46,567 nucleotides of DNA from Synergistaceae bacterium (lineage in GTDB: Bacteria; Synergistota; Synergistia; Synergistales; Aminobacteriaceae), in NCBI GenBank assembly GCA_031277095.1, contig JAISLU010000087.1, positions 1 to 46,567 of the forward strand, in the 5' to 3' direction. Below, piece after piece: positions 7,630 to 16,934 of the stretch (position 1 is its first letter; each line of letters opens with the position of its first letter). The notes under the pieces are model-generated. The model worked only from the letters and a program-made list of their open reading frames with translations. It had not been told where the DNA came from and did not search any database. The position numbers and the translations under genes were made by a program.

Positions 7630-8958
7630 ATGAAAAAATTGAACAAAAACGACGGGCAGCGAGAGGTTCGTTGCTCGTTTTGCGGCAAGGCCCAGAACGA
7701 AATATACCGCCTGATCTCCGGCCCGGGGGTCTACATCTGCGACGAGTGCGTGAACTTGTGCAACATCATTTTGTCGGACGAAAAAGCGGGAATGAAAACG
7801 GAGACCGAAACCGCCTCCATACCGCGGGGCAAAAGCGTCATCGCTTCCCCGCGAGCCGTAAAAACCGACCGGGACTTTGTCGTATCCACACCCAAAGAAC
7901 TCAGCGCTTTTCTGGATCAGTACGTGATCGGGCAGGAGCGCGCCAAGCGCGTCGTCTCCGTCGCGGTTTACAACCACTACCTGCGGGTGAAGAACAACAT
8001 CGATACCCGAGACCCCGACGTGGAGCTGCAAAAGAGCAACGTCTTGTTCCTGGGGCCGACGGGCTCCGGTAAAACCCTCATTGCCCAGACCCTGGCGCGT
8101 AAATTGAACGTGCCCTTCGCCATTGCCGACGCCACGACCCTGACCGAGGCGGGCTATGTGGGAGAGGACGTGGAAAACATTCTGGTGCGGCTGCTGCAGG
8201 CGGCCGACTATGACCTGCCCTCCGCGGAGCGCGGCGTCATCTACATCGACGAGATGGATAAAATTGCCCGCAAGTCCGAGTCCACCTCCATCACCCGGGA
8301 CGTGTCGGGCGAGGGCGTGCAGCAGGCCCTGCTGAAAATTCTGGAGGGAACGATCGCGAACATCCCCCCCAAGGGAGGCCGCAAGCATCCCCATCAGGAG
8401 TTCATCCAGATGGACACCAGCAACATCCTGTTCATCTGCGGCGGGGCCTTCGAGGGGATCGAAGAAATTGTCGCGCGGCGAGAGACCACGCGCACCATTG
8501 GATTTGGCGGAGAGCTGGCGAACAGGGGCTCCGAAAAGCGCTACGAGATCGTCAGCAAGATTCAGCCGGAGGACCTCATGGCGTTCGGCTTCATTCCTGA
8601 ATTGATCGGGCGCATTCCCGTTCTCGTGGCGTTGGAGGACTTGGACGAGGAGGCGTTTGTGCGGATTCTGCAGGAGCCCCGCAATTCCCTGGTGAAACAG
8701 TACAAGAAAATTTTGGCCATGGAAAATGTCCGGCTGGACTTTACCCCCGACGCCCTGTCCCGGGTGGCGGCGCTGGCGGTGAAAAAGAAGACGGGCGCCC
8801 GGGGGCTGCGCGCTATCATGGAAAATTTGATGCTGGACATTCTTTACGAATTGCCCTCGTCCGAAAAGAAGGTGAAGTCCATAGTGATCACCTCGGACTT
8901 CGTCAACAACAAGATTCCTCTCTACGAGCTTTTGGGAACGGAGAAGGAGGTCGCCTGA
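7630..8958 (+). CDS. clpX: ClpX, ATPase subunit of ClpXP
   Basis: ClpX unfolds tagged substrates and feeds them to ClpP. The 442-residue protein has the N-terminal C4 zinc-binding domain (CSFC and CDEC), Walker A GPTGSGKT, Walker [12 protein letters not shown], the [11 protein letters not shown] pore-loop region and the C-terminal AAA+ small domain. Two ATGs are adjacent (7627 and 7630); the second is better spaced from GGAGGG at 7620-7625. The frame is open further upstream, but those 16 residues look non-conserved. lon begins one base after the stop. Confidence 0.97.
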   Translation: MKKLNKNDGQREVRCSFCGKAQNEIYRLISGPGVYICDECVNLCNIILSDEKAGMKTETETASIPRGKSVIASPRAVKTDRDFVVSTPKELSAFLDQYVIGQERAKRVVSVAVYNHYLRVKNNIDTRDPDVELQKSNVLFLGPTGSGKTLIAQTLARKLNVPFAIADATTLTEAGYVGEDVENILVRLLQAADYDLPSAERGVIYIDEMDKIARKSESTSITRDVSGEGVQQALLKILEGTIANIPPKGGRKHPHQEFIQMDTSNILFICGGAFEGIEEIVARRETTRTIGFGGELANRGSEKRYEIVSKIQPEDLMAFGFIPELIGRIPVLVALEDLDEEAFVRILQEPRNSLVKQYKKILAMENVRLDFTPDALSRVAALAVKKKTGARGLRAIMENLMLDILYELPSSEKKVKSIVITSDFVNNKIPLYELLGTEKEVA

Positions 8959-8959
8959 C

Positions 8960-11383
8960 ATGACCGATTCCCCGGAAAATCCGGCGCAAGAGCGCCGAGA
9001 AGAACGACGGGAGAACCTCGGGGTCGAGATCGTCATGGATGCGGTTATCATGGATCAGGAGAACGTTTATCCCGTCTTGCCTATACGGGATGTGGTGCTT
9101 TTTCCCGGCATCATCATCCCGCTTTTCGTGGGACGTCCCCGTTCCATGAAGGCCATAGAAAACGCCCTTCTCCACAGCAAAAAAGTCTTCGTGGTGACCC
9201 AGAAAAAAATGGACACGGAAGACCCCGAGAGCGGGGATCTCTACAGAATGGGGACCCTCTGCAACATCCTGCAGATGGTGCGAATTCCCGACGGTACCAC
9301 GAAGGTGCTGGTGGAGGGGGTCGCCCGCATGAGAATCGACGATTACGTCAAAACCGACGACGTCCTGGAGGCGCGGCTTTCCCCCATGCCCTGGCGAAAC
9401 TCCAATTCTCCCAATATGGAGGCCCTGAAGCGCAGTGTCCTGGATGGATTCGAGCGATACAACAACCTGCAGCCCCGTATTCCGGGTGAAATCATGTCCT
9501 CCATTCTGGGAATCGAGGACGTGGGTCAGTTGGTGAACTTGGTGGCCTCCCACCTTTCCGTCAAACTCGAGTCCAAACAGAACTTGCTGGAAACTGTAGA
9601 GTTGGAGGCGGCTCTGGGCATACTCCTGAAAATGCTGGTGGAAGAGATCGATATCCTGGAGCTGGAACACGACATACAGGACCGGGTGCGTTCCGTCGTG
9701 GACAAGCAGCAGAAAGAGTACTACCTGCGGGAGCAGCTGCGCGTCATCCAAGACGAACTGGGGCAGGGGAGGGGCGAAGATGGGGGAGAGTTCGCCCAGT
9801 ATGAAAAAAAGATAGAGAGTTCCGCCATGAGCGACGAAGCCAAGGCCAAGGCCCAGCGGGAATTGGACCGGCTTATCAAAATGCCCTCTATGTCGCCGGA
9901 AGCCACCGTGGTGCGCAACTACCTGGACTGGCTGATAGACCTGCCCTGGAGTTCGCGGACCGTGGACAACGTGGACATCTCCCACGCGGCGCAGCTTTTG
10001 GAGGAGGACCATTATGGCCTGGAGAAGGTGAAGGACCGTATTCTCGAGTTTCTGGCGGTGCGCCGTCAGGCGGGGAACGAAATGAAAGCCCAGATCATTT
10101 GCTTCGTCGGACCTCCCGGGGTCGGCAAGACGTCCTTGGGCCGCTCCATCGCCAAGGCCCTCAACCGCAACTTCGTCAACGTCTCTCTCGGCGGTGTCAG
10201 AGACGAGGCGGAGATCCGGGGGCACCGCAGAACCTACATCGGCTCTCTGCCGGGACGCATCATCCAAAAACTGGCCCGGGCGGGAAGCTGCAACCCGGTC
10301 ATTCTCCTGGACGAGATAGACAAGCTGGGAAACGATTTCAGGGGAGACCCGGCGTCGGCGCTTTTGGAAGTTCTGGATCCTCGGCAGAACTACAATTTTA
10401 CGGACCACTACCTCGAGGTTCCCTTCGACCTCAGCGAGGTGCTGTTTATCACCACGGCCAACGTGACCCACACGATACCCAAACCGCTCCTCGACCGCAT
10501 GGAGGTCATCAAGCTGTCCGGCTACACCAACCAGGAAAAAACCTGCATCGCCACCCGGCATCTGCTTCCGCGGGTATTGAAGGAACACGGGCTGCGCACT
10601 TCTCAGGTGAAGATTTCGGACGCGACGGTGTCCAAGGTGGTTTCCGCCTACACGCGGGAGGCCGGGGTACGAGGTTTGGAGCGGGAACTCTCCACCATCG
10701 CCCGCAAGATCACCCGCAAAATAATCGAGGCCTCGGACAAAGGGGAAAACTTCAAGCTGCCGGTCAGCGTTAAAATTTCGGAACTCAAAGATTATCTGGG
10801 CTCTCCGAAGCTGTACGACACGAAAATCCCGAAAGACGCCCAAAAAGGCAACGTGGTGGGGCTGGCCTGGACGGAGTCGGGAGGGGACGTTCTCCTGATC
10901 GAAGCCGTCACCATGAAAGGCAAGGGAGAGCTGGCCCTCACGGGCAACCTGGGCGACGTCATGCAGGAGTCCGCGCGGGCGGCGGTAAGTTTTTTGCGCG
11001 CGGAAAGCGAGTCTCTGGGCATAGGAAATTTCAACTGGAAGGCCGTGGATATCCACGTCCACGTTCCGGACGGCGCTGTTCCCAAGGATGGCCCCTCCGC
11101 GGGGGTGACCATGGCCACCGCCATTCTCTCCGCCGTCAGCGGCCGCAAGGTGAGCCCTCACATCGCCATGACGGGGGAGATTTCCCTGCGGGGTCACGTG
11201 CTTCCCGTAGGGGGCATCCGGGAAAAACTTCTGGCCGCCAAGCGATATGGTATCGATCACGTGATTTTACCCGAGGCGAACAAGGTGGACGTGGAGGAGA
11301 TCCCGGAAGAAATTCTGGTAGGCATGAGGTTCGACTACGCCTCCGAAATCGGAATGGTTTTCAAAAAAGCTCTGGCCGCCTAG
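8960..11383 (+). CDS. lon: Lon ATP-dependent protease
   Basis: This cytoplasmic AAA+ serine protease degrades misfolded and regulatory proteins. The 807 residues comprise the N-terminal substrate domain (YPVLPIRDVVLFPG), Walker A GPPGVGKTS, Walker B VILLDEIDKL, and the protease domain with catalytic Ser in PKDGPSAGVTM and catalytic Lys in GGIREKLLAAKR. The ATG at 8960 follows GGAGG with normal spacing. It is directly linked to clpX, and engB follows after 19 bases, the common clpX-lon-engB order. Confidence 0.97.
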   Translation: MTDSPENPAQERREERRENLGVEIVMDAVIMDQENVYPVLPIRDVVLFPGIIIPLFVGRPRSMKAIENALLHSKKVFVVTQKKMDTEDPESGDLYRMGTLCNILQMVRIPDGTTKVLVEGVARMRIDDYVKTDDVLEARLSPMPWRNSNSPNMEALKRSVLDGFERYNNLQPRIPGEIMSSILGIEDVGQLVNLVASHLSVKLESKQNLLETVELEAALGILLKMLVEEIDILELEHDIQDRVRSVVDKQQKEYYLREQLRVIQDELGQGRGEDGGEFAQYEKKIESSAMSDEAKAKAQRELDRLIKMPSMSPEATVVRNYLDWLIDLPWSSRTVDNVDISHAAQLLEEDHYGLEKVKDRILEFLAVRRQAGNEMKAQIICFVGPPGVGKTSLGRSIAKALNRNFVNVSLGGVRDEAEIRGHRRTYIGSLPGRIIQKLARAGSCNPVILLDEIDKLGNDFRGDPASALLEVLDPRQNYNFTDHYLEVPFDLSEVLFITTANVTHTIPKPLLDRMEVIKLSGYTNQEKTCIATRHLLPRVLKEHGLRTSQVKISDATVSKVVSAYTREAGVRGLERELSTIARKITRKIIEASDKGENFKLPVSVKISELKDYLGSPKLYDTKIPKDAQKGNVVGLAWTESGGDVLLIEAVTMKGKGELALTGNLGDVMQESARAAVSFLRAESESLGIGNFNWKAVDIHVHVPDGAVPKDGPSAGVTMATAILSAVSGRKVSPHIAMTGEISLRGHVLPVGGIREKLLAAKRYGIDHVILPEANKVDVEEIPEEILVGMRFDYASEIGMVFKKALAA

Positions 11384-11402
11384 AGACGGCCCGCCGAGAA
11401 AA

Positions 11403-12005
11403 ATGCCTTGGAAGGTCCAAGTCGAGGCGACAAGTTTCAACGTTTCTCAGTTTCCCCCCGAAGGCGTGCCGGAAATCGCCGTTGCGGGTCGCTCTAACGT
11501 CGGCAAGTCCACCTTGGTCAACTCCCTTTTGGGAGCGAAACTTGCCCACGTGGGGGCGACCCCGGGGAAAACGAGAAGCGTCAACTTTTATTCCGTGGAC
11601 TCCGGGGGGAGCGCCGGGCTCTTCCGCCTGGTGGACCTGCCGGGTTACGGTTACGCCGAGCGCAGCAAATCCGAAAGAAAAGCCTGGTCGCAGCTCACGT
11701 CCTCTTACGTCGAAAAAAGAAAGTCCCTTATCATGGTCTGTCATCTGGTGGACTTCCGTCACGGCCTTCTTGCCAACGACCGGGCCTTGCAGGACTGGCT
11801 CTCCGAACGAGGCAAACCTGTCATGGTCCTTTTCACCAAGGCGGACAAAATTTCCAAAGGCAAAAGACGAGAAATTCTGCAGCAATATGTCCGCGACGGG
11901 TTGAAGTCCCTCGACGTCCCTATCGTTACCTCCGGCGAGGAACGGTTCGGCATCGCCGAAGTGAGAATTTTTCTGGAAACACACGTCGCCCAAACTTGCA
12001 TTTGA
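11403..12005 (+). CDS. engB: Ribosome biogenesis GTP-binding protein EngB (YsxC/YihA)
   Basis: This essential GTPase acts in large-subunit assembly. The 200-residue protein has G1 GRSNVGKST, G2 TPGKTRSVNF, G3 DLPGYGYA and G4 TKADK in order, with TSGEE near the end as a probable G5. The start ATG at 11403 has only a poor ribosome-binding site, so coupling to lon is likely. It is the last + strand gene before a block of minus-strand genes. Confidence 0.94.
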   Translation: MPWKVQVEATSFNVSQFPPEGVPEIAVAGRSNVGKSTLVNSLLGAKLAHVGATPGKTRSVNFYSVDSGGSAGLFRLVDLPGYGYAERSKSERKAWSQLTSSYVEKRKSLIMVCHLVDFRHGLLANDRALQDWLSERGKPVMVLFTKADKISKGKRREILQQYVRDGLKSLDVPIVTSGEERFGIAEVRIFLETHVAQTCI

Positions 12006-12060
12006 TGGTTTGATCAGAGGGTTGGAGATTAGAGGTTTTGGTTAGAGGCTTCGGGACGTT

Positions 12061-12087
12061 CAGGCCGGCGGCAGGGGCGAAGGCCTG
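12061..12087. terminator. Possible hairpin between convergent engB and a minus-strand gene
   Basis: CAGGCC (12061-12066) and GGCCTG (12082-12087) form a 6-bp stem with a GC-rich 15-base loop, in an 86-bp convergent spacer. There is no clear T-run, so this is a weak candidate. Confidence 0.25.
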
Positions 12088-12091
12088 TTCT

Positions 12092-12688
12092 TCACTTCGT
12101 CCATTTTGTGTAGGTGTAGATAAGGTGGAGAGGGTAGTCTCCCGGAGATTCGCCCGGGAAGCGAGCGGTGATTTCCGGGTTGTAAGAAAGAGAAACGATG
12201 GTGTTCTTGTCGGGCCTCCACGTGGTTCGCAGCATGATCCGCCCTGCGGCGCGCGCGTTGGGAGTCGCACGTTCTTTCGTTTCGCCGAAGCGAATGTTGT
12301 AGGCTTCCCGGAACGCTTCGTACAGCGTCCGGTCCGAGTTGGCGTCCCCCGAACTGGCGACGTAGACAGACTTGTGGTTCAATCCCTTTTTGGCGTGAAA
12401 CCCGAAAATGAATATGGCCGGGCGATATTCGAAGGTACCTTTCATGGTGAGCCGCCCCTCGCGGACAAAGTCGGCCGCCGTGGCACCGCTGTTCTCCATT
12501 CGTTTTTGTGTCCGCGCGGCGGAAAGACCGAATGTCGCGGACATAAAAGCCTCCGCGCTGTCCCCCGCCCTGGCGGCGAGGGGTGAGAATACGCACCACA
12601 AGAAAACAAACGCCGCCCCAAGAGGTGCCCATTTTCCAGACCGACACCTCCCCGGTCCGCATCGTTTCCCGTTCTTGAGGCTTTCCAT
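12092..12688 (-). CDS. Exported protein of unknown function
   Basis: I do not recognise this 198-residue protein. It starts with a basic segment and a hydrophobic stretch ending in SPLAARA-GDS, a convincing Sec signal peptide with Ala-X-Ala cleavage near residue 41. The mature part (about 157 residues) is polar with alternating hydrophobic residues (YRPAIFIFGFH, TIVSLSYNPEI, LHLIYTYTKW), suggesting a beta-rich periplasmic fold, and its C-terminus is aromatic. It lies 35 bp downstream of another small membrane or exported protein on the same strand, probably one operon. The start is uncertain because no strong ribosome-binding site precedes it. Confidence 0.6.
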   Translation of the reverse strand: MESLKNGKRCGPGRCRSGKWAPLGAAFVFLWCVFSPLAARAGDSAEAFMSATFGLSAARTQKRMENSGATAADFVREGRLTMKGTFEYRPAIFIFGFHAKKGLNHKSVYVASSGDANSDRTLYEAFREAYNIRFGETKERATPNARAAGRIMLRTTWRPDKNTIVSLSYNPEITARFPGESPGDYPLHLIYTYTKWTK

Positions 12689-12723
12689 GAGGCCCTGGTC
12701 CTTCTATCCTTTCTATCGCGGGT

Positions 12724-13143
12724 CTATCGCGGGCCGAAATCCCAGAAAATCCGCGCGGCCCGCCGTGCCGTTTCCCCCGTGCCCTCCAGAAAATGGCCTT
12801 TGTAACGCCTCACGCTTTCGTGGGCGACCTTGGCGGGCAAAAGGCGGGCGCTGGCCACCGAGTTCCCTCGGCGATCGAGAAAAACCATCGTCCCTCCGAA
12901 CGTCGTGTTGCGGTTCGTCATATTCACCACGTCGATAAAAATTTTGTCCCAGTCATAAACGAGATTCTCGAAGCGAAAACCCGGAATACCCTCGATTCTG
13001 CCTTCCTTCACCACGTGGACGACGGCGGACGCAACTCCGGCCCACATGAACACCGCCGCAAAAAAGATCATCAGTATCAAAGCAACGGATGCCCGCTGCC
13101 GAAACAGTCTGCGTTTCGACGAAAAAATCCCGTCCCGTTTCAT
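12724..13143 (-). CDS. Small exported or membrane-anchored protein of unknown function
   Basis: The 139-residue protein begins with a basic stretch followed by a hydrophobic segment (ASVALILMIFFAAVFMWAGVASA) that could be a signal peptide cut after ASA or an anchor. The rest (VKEGRIEGIPGFRFENLVYDWDKIFIDV, then TTFGGTMVFLDRRGNSVASARLLP) resembles a small beta-domain, of the type found in uncharacterised envelope proteins. I choose the ATG with CAT at 13141-13143 because a GGGGAGG site lies seven bases upstream; the frame is open 28 codons further. It seems to be co-transcribed with the downstream exported protein. Confidence 0.62.
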   Translation of the reverse strand: MKRDGIFSSKRRLFRQRASVALILMIFFAAVFMWAGVASAVVHVVKEGRIEGIPGFRFENLVYDWDKIFIDVVNMTNRNTTFGGTMVFLDRRGNSVASARLLPAKVAHESVRRYKGHFLEGTGETARRAARIFWDFGPR

Positions 13144-13180
13144 ATCGAACCTCCCCACCGCCTCATTACGAACATCCTTG

Positions 13181-13196
13181 CTCAAGTGTACTTGAG
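13181..13196. promoter_or_regulatory. Perfect inverted repeat upstream of the exported-protein pair
   Basis: CTCAAGT-GT-ACTTGAG has two perfect 7-bp arms with a 2-bp centre, about 38 bp upstream of the minus-strand gene that starts at 13143. Size and symmetry fit an operator for a dimeric regulator. No regulator gene lies next to it. Confidence 0.4.
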
Positions 13197-13311
13197 ATAC
13201 AGTGTGTAAACGACCGTCGATTCTCACTATTATTTCTATTTATTATCTCTCAAGGGAGCGGCAAGCACAAGCCTCCCAAGATCGGAATTTTACAATGAAC
13301 TCGATTTGCGC

Positions 13312-13650
13312 CTAAAATTCGGGCATCGACAATTTCTCGCCCCAGAGACCCTTCAGTAGGGAGATATCCGACTGGAATTCCTCCATGGTTTGAGAATCCT
13401 CTTTTTCATATTCTTCCAGAATCTCGAAAATGAAAGAGTCCGCTCCCCATTTTTTCCAATCTTCCTGAAGCCTCATATCAGTACATAAGCCCGTTTTCTG
13501 CGAGAAGTCGAAGCGATTTCTGCTTCCCCGAATATCCGTGGTCGCTTCCAACAGCGTTTTCCCTCCACGCATGTTTTTGATACGGTAGACTCCCCCGACG
13601 ATTTTCCGCTGCTCGTACTGCTTTTTCAGTTCTTTTTGTGCCGCATTCAC
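13312..13650 (-). CDS. GIY-YIG nuclease family protein
   Basis: The 112-residue protein matches, from memory, the compact group annotated as GIY-YIG nuclease family: a short basic helix (KELKKQYEQRK), the GGVYRIKN strand in place of GIY, a second strand with TTDIRGSRNRF, then LQEDWKKWGADSFIFEILEEYE. The usual YIG triplet is not evident, so nuclease activity is uncertain. It starts at GTG with AGAGGG about ten bases upstream. It stands alone, oriented towards the two exported-protein genes. Confidence 0.7.
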   Translation of the reverse strand: MNAAQKELKKQYEQRKIVGGVYRIKNMRGGKTLLEATTDIRGSRNRFDFSQKTGLCTDMRLQEDWKKWGADSFIFEILEEYEKEDSQTMEEFQSDISLLKGLWGEKLSMPEF

Positions 13651-13873
13651 CGTTTTGCCCTCTTTCTGTTTTAGCCGTCCGAGAAATCTCTCCGATCGAC
13701 CCTACTAAAGTCCGCGATGTTGCTGGGAAACACGAGCGATGAACAAGTCCTCATATAAAGCGCCTCATATTAAAGCGGCTTCTCGCTGAAAACGTTTCGT
13801 CAGGCCATACATGACTGAATCGGTCATTTATGACATTTCTTCCATATTCATCAGTTTTATTATGACATTTTTA
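13651..13873. repeat. Spacer with duplicated 3' end of the ABC-F gene
   Basis: The 17-bp string TATGACATTTCTTCCAT, which covers the last codons of the ABC-F gene at 13875-13891, occurs again at 13829-13845. Between the copies TTATTATGACATTT is repeated once more in part. I see no gene in the spacer. This looks like slippage or a short duplication at the gene's end. Confidence 0.7.
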
Positions 13874-15781
13874 TTATGACATTTCTTCCATTACGAGGGT
13901 CAGGTTTTCCCATCGTTCGTAGCTTGCGGCGAGGCTTTGCTCCAGTTCGCTCCGCTCCTTCATCAACGCCTGAATCCGGGCGGAATCGGTCAGAACGTCG
14001 GGGGCGCATAGTGAAGCGTCGATTTCATCTCGGCGGGCCTCCAGCTTTTCGATGGCGGTCTCCAGGGGCGCCAGTTCCTTTTTGAACTCCCGAAGTTTTT
14101 GGGCAAGCCGTTCCTGTTCCTCGGACTGCCGTTTTTTCTTCCGGCGGGGAAAAGCCTCGGCCGTGTTGTCATTTTGCCGCATCTCCTCCCGCTTCTCCAG
14201 AAACCAGGAGTAGTTGCCGGGATAGTCGGCGATTTGGCCGTCGCGGATCTCCAGCACTCGGTCCGCCAGGCAGTCGAGGAAGTGACGGTCGTGGGATACG
14301 ATCAAAAGTGTCCCTCCGTACTGGAGCAGGGCGCGCTGAAAAAGTTCTTTGGTGTTCAGGTCCAGGTGGTTAGTGGGCTCGTCCAGGATCAGAAAATTCG
14401 ACTCCGCGAGCATCAGCTTGAAGAGGGCGAGCCGCGCCTTTTCCCCGCCCGAGAGGACGGAGATTGATTTATGGATGTCCTCCCCCGAAAAAAGAAACGA
14501 CCCCAGAAGGGTGCGTTTCCCCGCCTCGGTGAGTTTGGAGGGCGTCTGACGCGCCTCTTCCCAAATTGTCCGGGAGTAGTTCACGTTTCGCGCGCTCTCT
14601 TGAGAATAAAAGGCACATTTGACGTTGTGTCCCATGCGGACGGTTCCGGTGGTAGGTTCCTCCACGCCGCCGAGAAGCCGGAGGAGGGTCGATTTTCCCG
14701 CGCCGTTCACGCCCACCAGGGCCACTCTCTCTCCTCTGTTGAGGGTAAAACTTGCTCCGTGGAACACCGTCAGCCCGCCGTAGCTTTTCGAGAGATTTTT
14801 TACGGAAAGCGTCTCCCAACCGCTTTCCGGGGCCTCAGGGATACGAAAACGGACCGCCTTCGACGGGCCGTCCAGGTCCTGCACCTCCATTTTTTCCAGA
14901 AGTTTGATGCGGCTTTGCACCTGGGCCGCCTTCGAGGACTTGTAGCGAAATCGCGAGATGAACCGCTCCATTTCGCCGATACGCTCTTTCTGCTCGTGAA
15001 CGGCCTTCTCCAGACGTTCTCGGGCGGCGTCCTTTTCGACCAGGTAGCGTCGGTAATTCCAGGGGTAGAGAGTCAGCCTGCCCCGCGCCAGTTCCGCGAT
15101 CCGCTCCGTCATGTTGTCCAGGAAGCGGCGGTCGTGGGACACGGCAACGACGGCGCCTCGATAGTCCCTCAGCCATGCCTCCAGCCATTCCATGCTTTCC
15201 GTGTCCAGGTGGTTCGTGGGCTCGTCCAGCAGCAGCACGTCGGGGCGCGAGAGAAGGAGCGCGGCCAGGGCGACGCGCATCTTCCATCCTCCCGAGAACT
15301 CCGCGCAGCTTCGCTCTTCGTCTCCGGCGGCGAACCCCAACCCGTAGAGCACCCTGCGCGCAGCGGACTCGAATTCGAAACCGCCCAAATGCTCGAACTG
15401 ACGCTCCCAGCGTCCGTGTTCGCCCAAAAGCGACGTCAGCGCCTCGGAACGGGGGTCGGTTTCCGCCAAAGCGCGTTCAGCGGCGCGCAGCCGCTCTTCT
15501 GTCTCGGTGAGCCCAACGCGCTCCTTCAGATAGTCCAAAACCGGCGTGTCCTCCAGCTCCACCAGATCCTGAGGCAAGTACCCCACGGTCAGGTTTTTGG
15601 ATCGCTCCACAACTCCGTCATCCGGCTCCATTTCCCTCGTGAGGACGCGCAGAAGAGTCGTTTTGCCCGTTCCATTGTCCCCTACGAGCCCGACCCGCTC
15701 CCGGTCCGCGATTCTCCAGTCGATGCCGCCGAAAATGATTTTTTCGCCAAAGGACAGCCGAAGCGATTTTATGTCGATCAA
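13874..15781 (-). CDS. ABC-F family ATPase (duplicated ABC domain, no membrane part)
   Basis: This 635-residue cytoplasmic protein has two ABC modules: Walker A GDNGTGKTT (about 34-42) with FSGGWKMRVALAALLL and LLLDEPTNHLD, then GVNGAGKST with LSGGEKARLAL and LILDEPTNHLD. The linker rich in Arg, Lys and Glu between the modules and the C-terminal coiled coil (LAQKLREFKKELAPLETAIEKL) mark an ABC-F translation factor of the YdiF/Uup type, which acts on ribosomes. I start at TTG (15779-15781), right after GGGGAGGG at good spacing; an upstream extension of the frame, for 375 further codons, is only the antisense of hflK. The two genes are divergent. Confidence 0.92.
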   Translation of the reverse strand: MIDIKSLRLSFGEKIIFGGIDWRIADRERVGLVGDNGTGKTTLLRVLTREMEPDDGVVERSKNLTVGYLPQDLVELEDTPVLDYLKERVGLTETEERLRAAERALAETDPRSEALTSLLGEHGRWERQFEHLGGFEFESAARRVLYGLGFAAGDEERSCAEFSGGWKMRVALAALLLSRPDVLLLDEPTNHLDTESMEWLEAWLRDYRGAVVAVSHDRRFLDNMTERIAELARGRLTLYPWNYRRYLVEKDAARERLEKAVHEQKERIGEMERFISRFRYKSSKAAQVQSRIKLLEKMEVQDLDGPSKAVRFRIPEAPESGWETLSVKNLSKSYGGLTVFHGASFTLNRGERVALVGVNGAGKSTLLRLLGGVEEPTTGTVRMGHNVKCAFYSQESARNVNYSRTIWEEARQTPSKLTEAGKRTLLGSFLFSGEDIHKSISVLSGGEKARLALFKLMLAESNFLILDEPTNHLDLNTKELFQRALLQYGGTLLIVSHDRHFLDCLADRVLEIRDGQIADYPGNYSWFLEKREEMRQNDNTAEAFPRRKKKRQSEEQERLAQKLREFKKELAPLETAIEKLEARRDEIDASLCAPDVLTDSARIQALMKERSELEQSLAASYERWENLTLVMEEMS

Positions 15782-15868
15782 GGGTCGATCCCTCCCCGCC
15801 AGCAGTATATAAGTATATACTATGGGTAAATCGAAACATAAATTGTACTTTAGGCAGGAGGGAAAAAA
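15782..15868. promoter_or_regulatory. Divergent promoter region between the ABC-F gene and hflK
   Basis: This 87-bp spacer serves two divergent genes. AGTATATAAGTATATACT at 15804-15821 is nearly palindromic and offers TATA-type -10 hexamers in both directions. The ribosome-binding site for hflK (AGGAGGGA) is at 15856-15863. Confidence 0.4.
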
Positions 15869-16933
15869 GTGGCGGAGGTAATCATCATGCCGGATCCCAA
15901 CGATCCGGGTTTGCAGGGAAAGATTCTGCGGTTTTTTATGAGGCATATTTTGTGGATACTGCTCCTCGCCGTCGCTCTTGTGGCAGTGACGAGAAACATT
16001 TACACGATCCCCTCGGACTCCAAGGGGATCATCTTGCGGTTCGGCACCATCAGCGGAGTCGTGGACCCAGGGCTGCACGTCAAGCTGCCGTTTGCCGACG
16101 AAGTTTACGTCATTCCGGCTGCGCGTAAGCAGAGCCTCGAGTTCGGCTTCCGGTTCGGCGGCTCGGGCGCTTCCCGGGGAGGAGAATTTAGGGGCGGAGA
16201 TTTTCGAGGAAACGACAAACCCGTCGCGGACGAAAAATTGATGCTGACGAAAGACAACAAGCTCATCGAGGTCGAGTGGGTCATGCATTTTCACATCGGC
16301 GCCCCGGAGGATTACATGTTCAACCTGCCGGGTTCCTTTGGGGAGAAGGAAAAAATGCTGCGCGACCTGTGCATGGCGACGATGCGGCGGATTTTCGCGT
16401 CGGTGATATTCGACGAGGGTCTCACCAGCGGCAAGCAGAAAATTCAAGAGGAGGCCCTGGAGACCCTTCAGACTGCGTTCGATACGCTGAAAATGGGAAT
16501 CCAAATCGACGAAGTCCTGCTGCAGGAGACCAACGTCAGCGAGGCGATCAAGGCGGAGTACAACAGCGTCACGACGGCCGAGGAACAGGTCAAGACCATG
16601 ATCTACCAAGCGGAGGCCCACGCCAACAAAGTCATTCCAGAGGCGGAGGGGCGCGCGTCGGTGTTGATCAACGAAGGGGAGTCCTATAAATTCAAGCGCA
16701 TCTCCGAGGCCGAAGGGGAGGCCGCAAGACTGAACCTGCTGCAGGAGGCCTATAAACTCAACCCCGAGTTGACGCGCCTCAACATGTGGGCTGAGGGCAT
16801 GACGGAGGTCTGGAAAAAGCTGAAAGTCGTGTTCGTGGAGGGGTTGAGCGACGCCGGAGGAACTCTGAAAGTTTTGCCCCTGCCCCCCGATGTCCTTTAT
16901 CGCCAATCGGACCCTTCGAAAGGAGGAAACTGA
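15869..16933 (+). CDS. hflK: HflK, FtsH protease modulator, band-7/SPFH protein
   Basis: HflK and HflC form a large membrane cage around FtsH. The 354-residue protein has one N-terminal membrane segment (about residues 24-41) and then the SPFH domain (IYTIPSDSKGIILRFGTISG, PGLHVKLPFADEV), ending in a long Ala/Glu-rich helix (YQAEAHANKVIPEAEG). A Gly/Arg-rich insertion (RGGEFRGGDFRGND, around residue 110) interrupts the SPFH domain and looks like another short tandem duplication. It starts at a GTG behind AGGAGGGA. hflC follows directly. Confidence 0.93.
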   Translation: MAEVIIMPDPNDPGLQGKILRFFMRHILWILLLAVALVAVTRNIYTIPSDSKGIILRFGTISGVVDPGLHVKLPFADEVYVIPAARKQSLEFGFRFGGSGASRGGEFRGGDFRGNDKPVADEKLMLTKDNKLIEVEWVMHFHIGAPEDYMFNLPGSFGEKEKMLRDLCMATMRRIFASVIFDEGLTSGKQKIQEEALETLQTAFDTLKMGIQIDEVLLQETNVSEAIKAEYNSVTTAEEQVKTMIYQAEAHANKVIPEAEGRASVLINEGESYKFKRISEAEGEAARLNLLQEAYKLNPELTRLNMWAEGMTEVWKKLKVVFVEGLSDAGGTLKVLPLPPDVLYRQSDPSKGGN

Positions 16934-16934
16934 A

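Noticed and set aside
6544-11260. Long minus-strand frames opposite tig-clpP-clpX-lon (835 and 785 codons)
   Set aside because: They are antisense to well-supported genes, a usual effect of GC-rich codon bias, and contain no recognisable domain.
13874-16906. 1010-codon minus-strand open frame through the ABC-F gene
   Set aside because: Only 13874-15781 has ABC-F sequence. The upstream part is the antisense of hflK and of the divergent promoter, and a good TTG start with GGGGAGGG exists at 15781.
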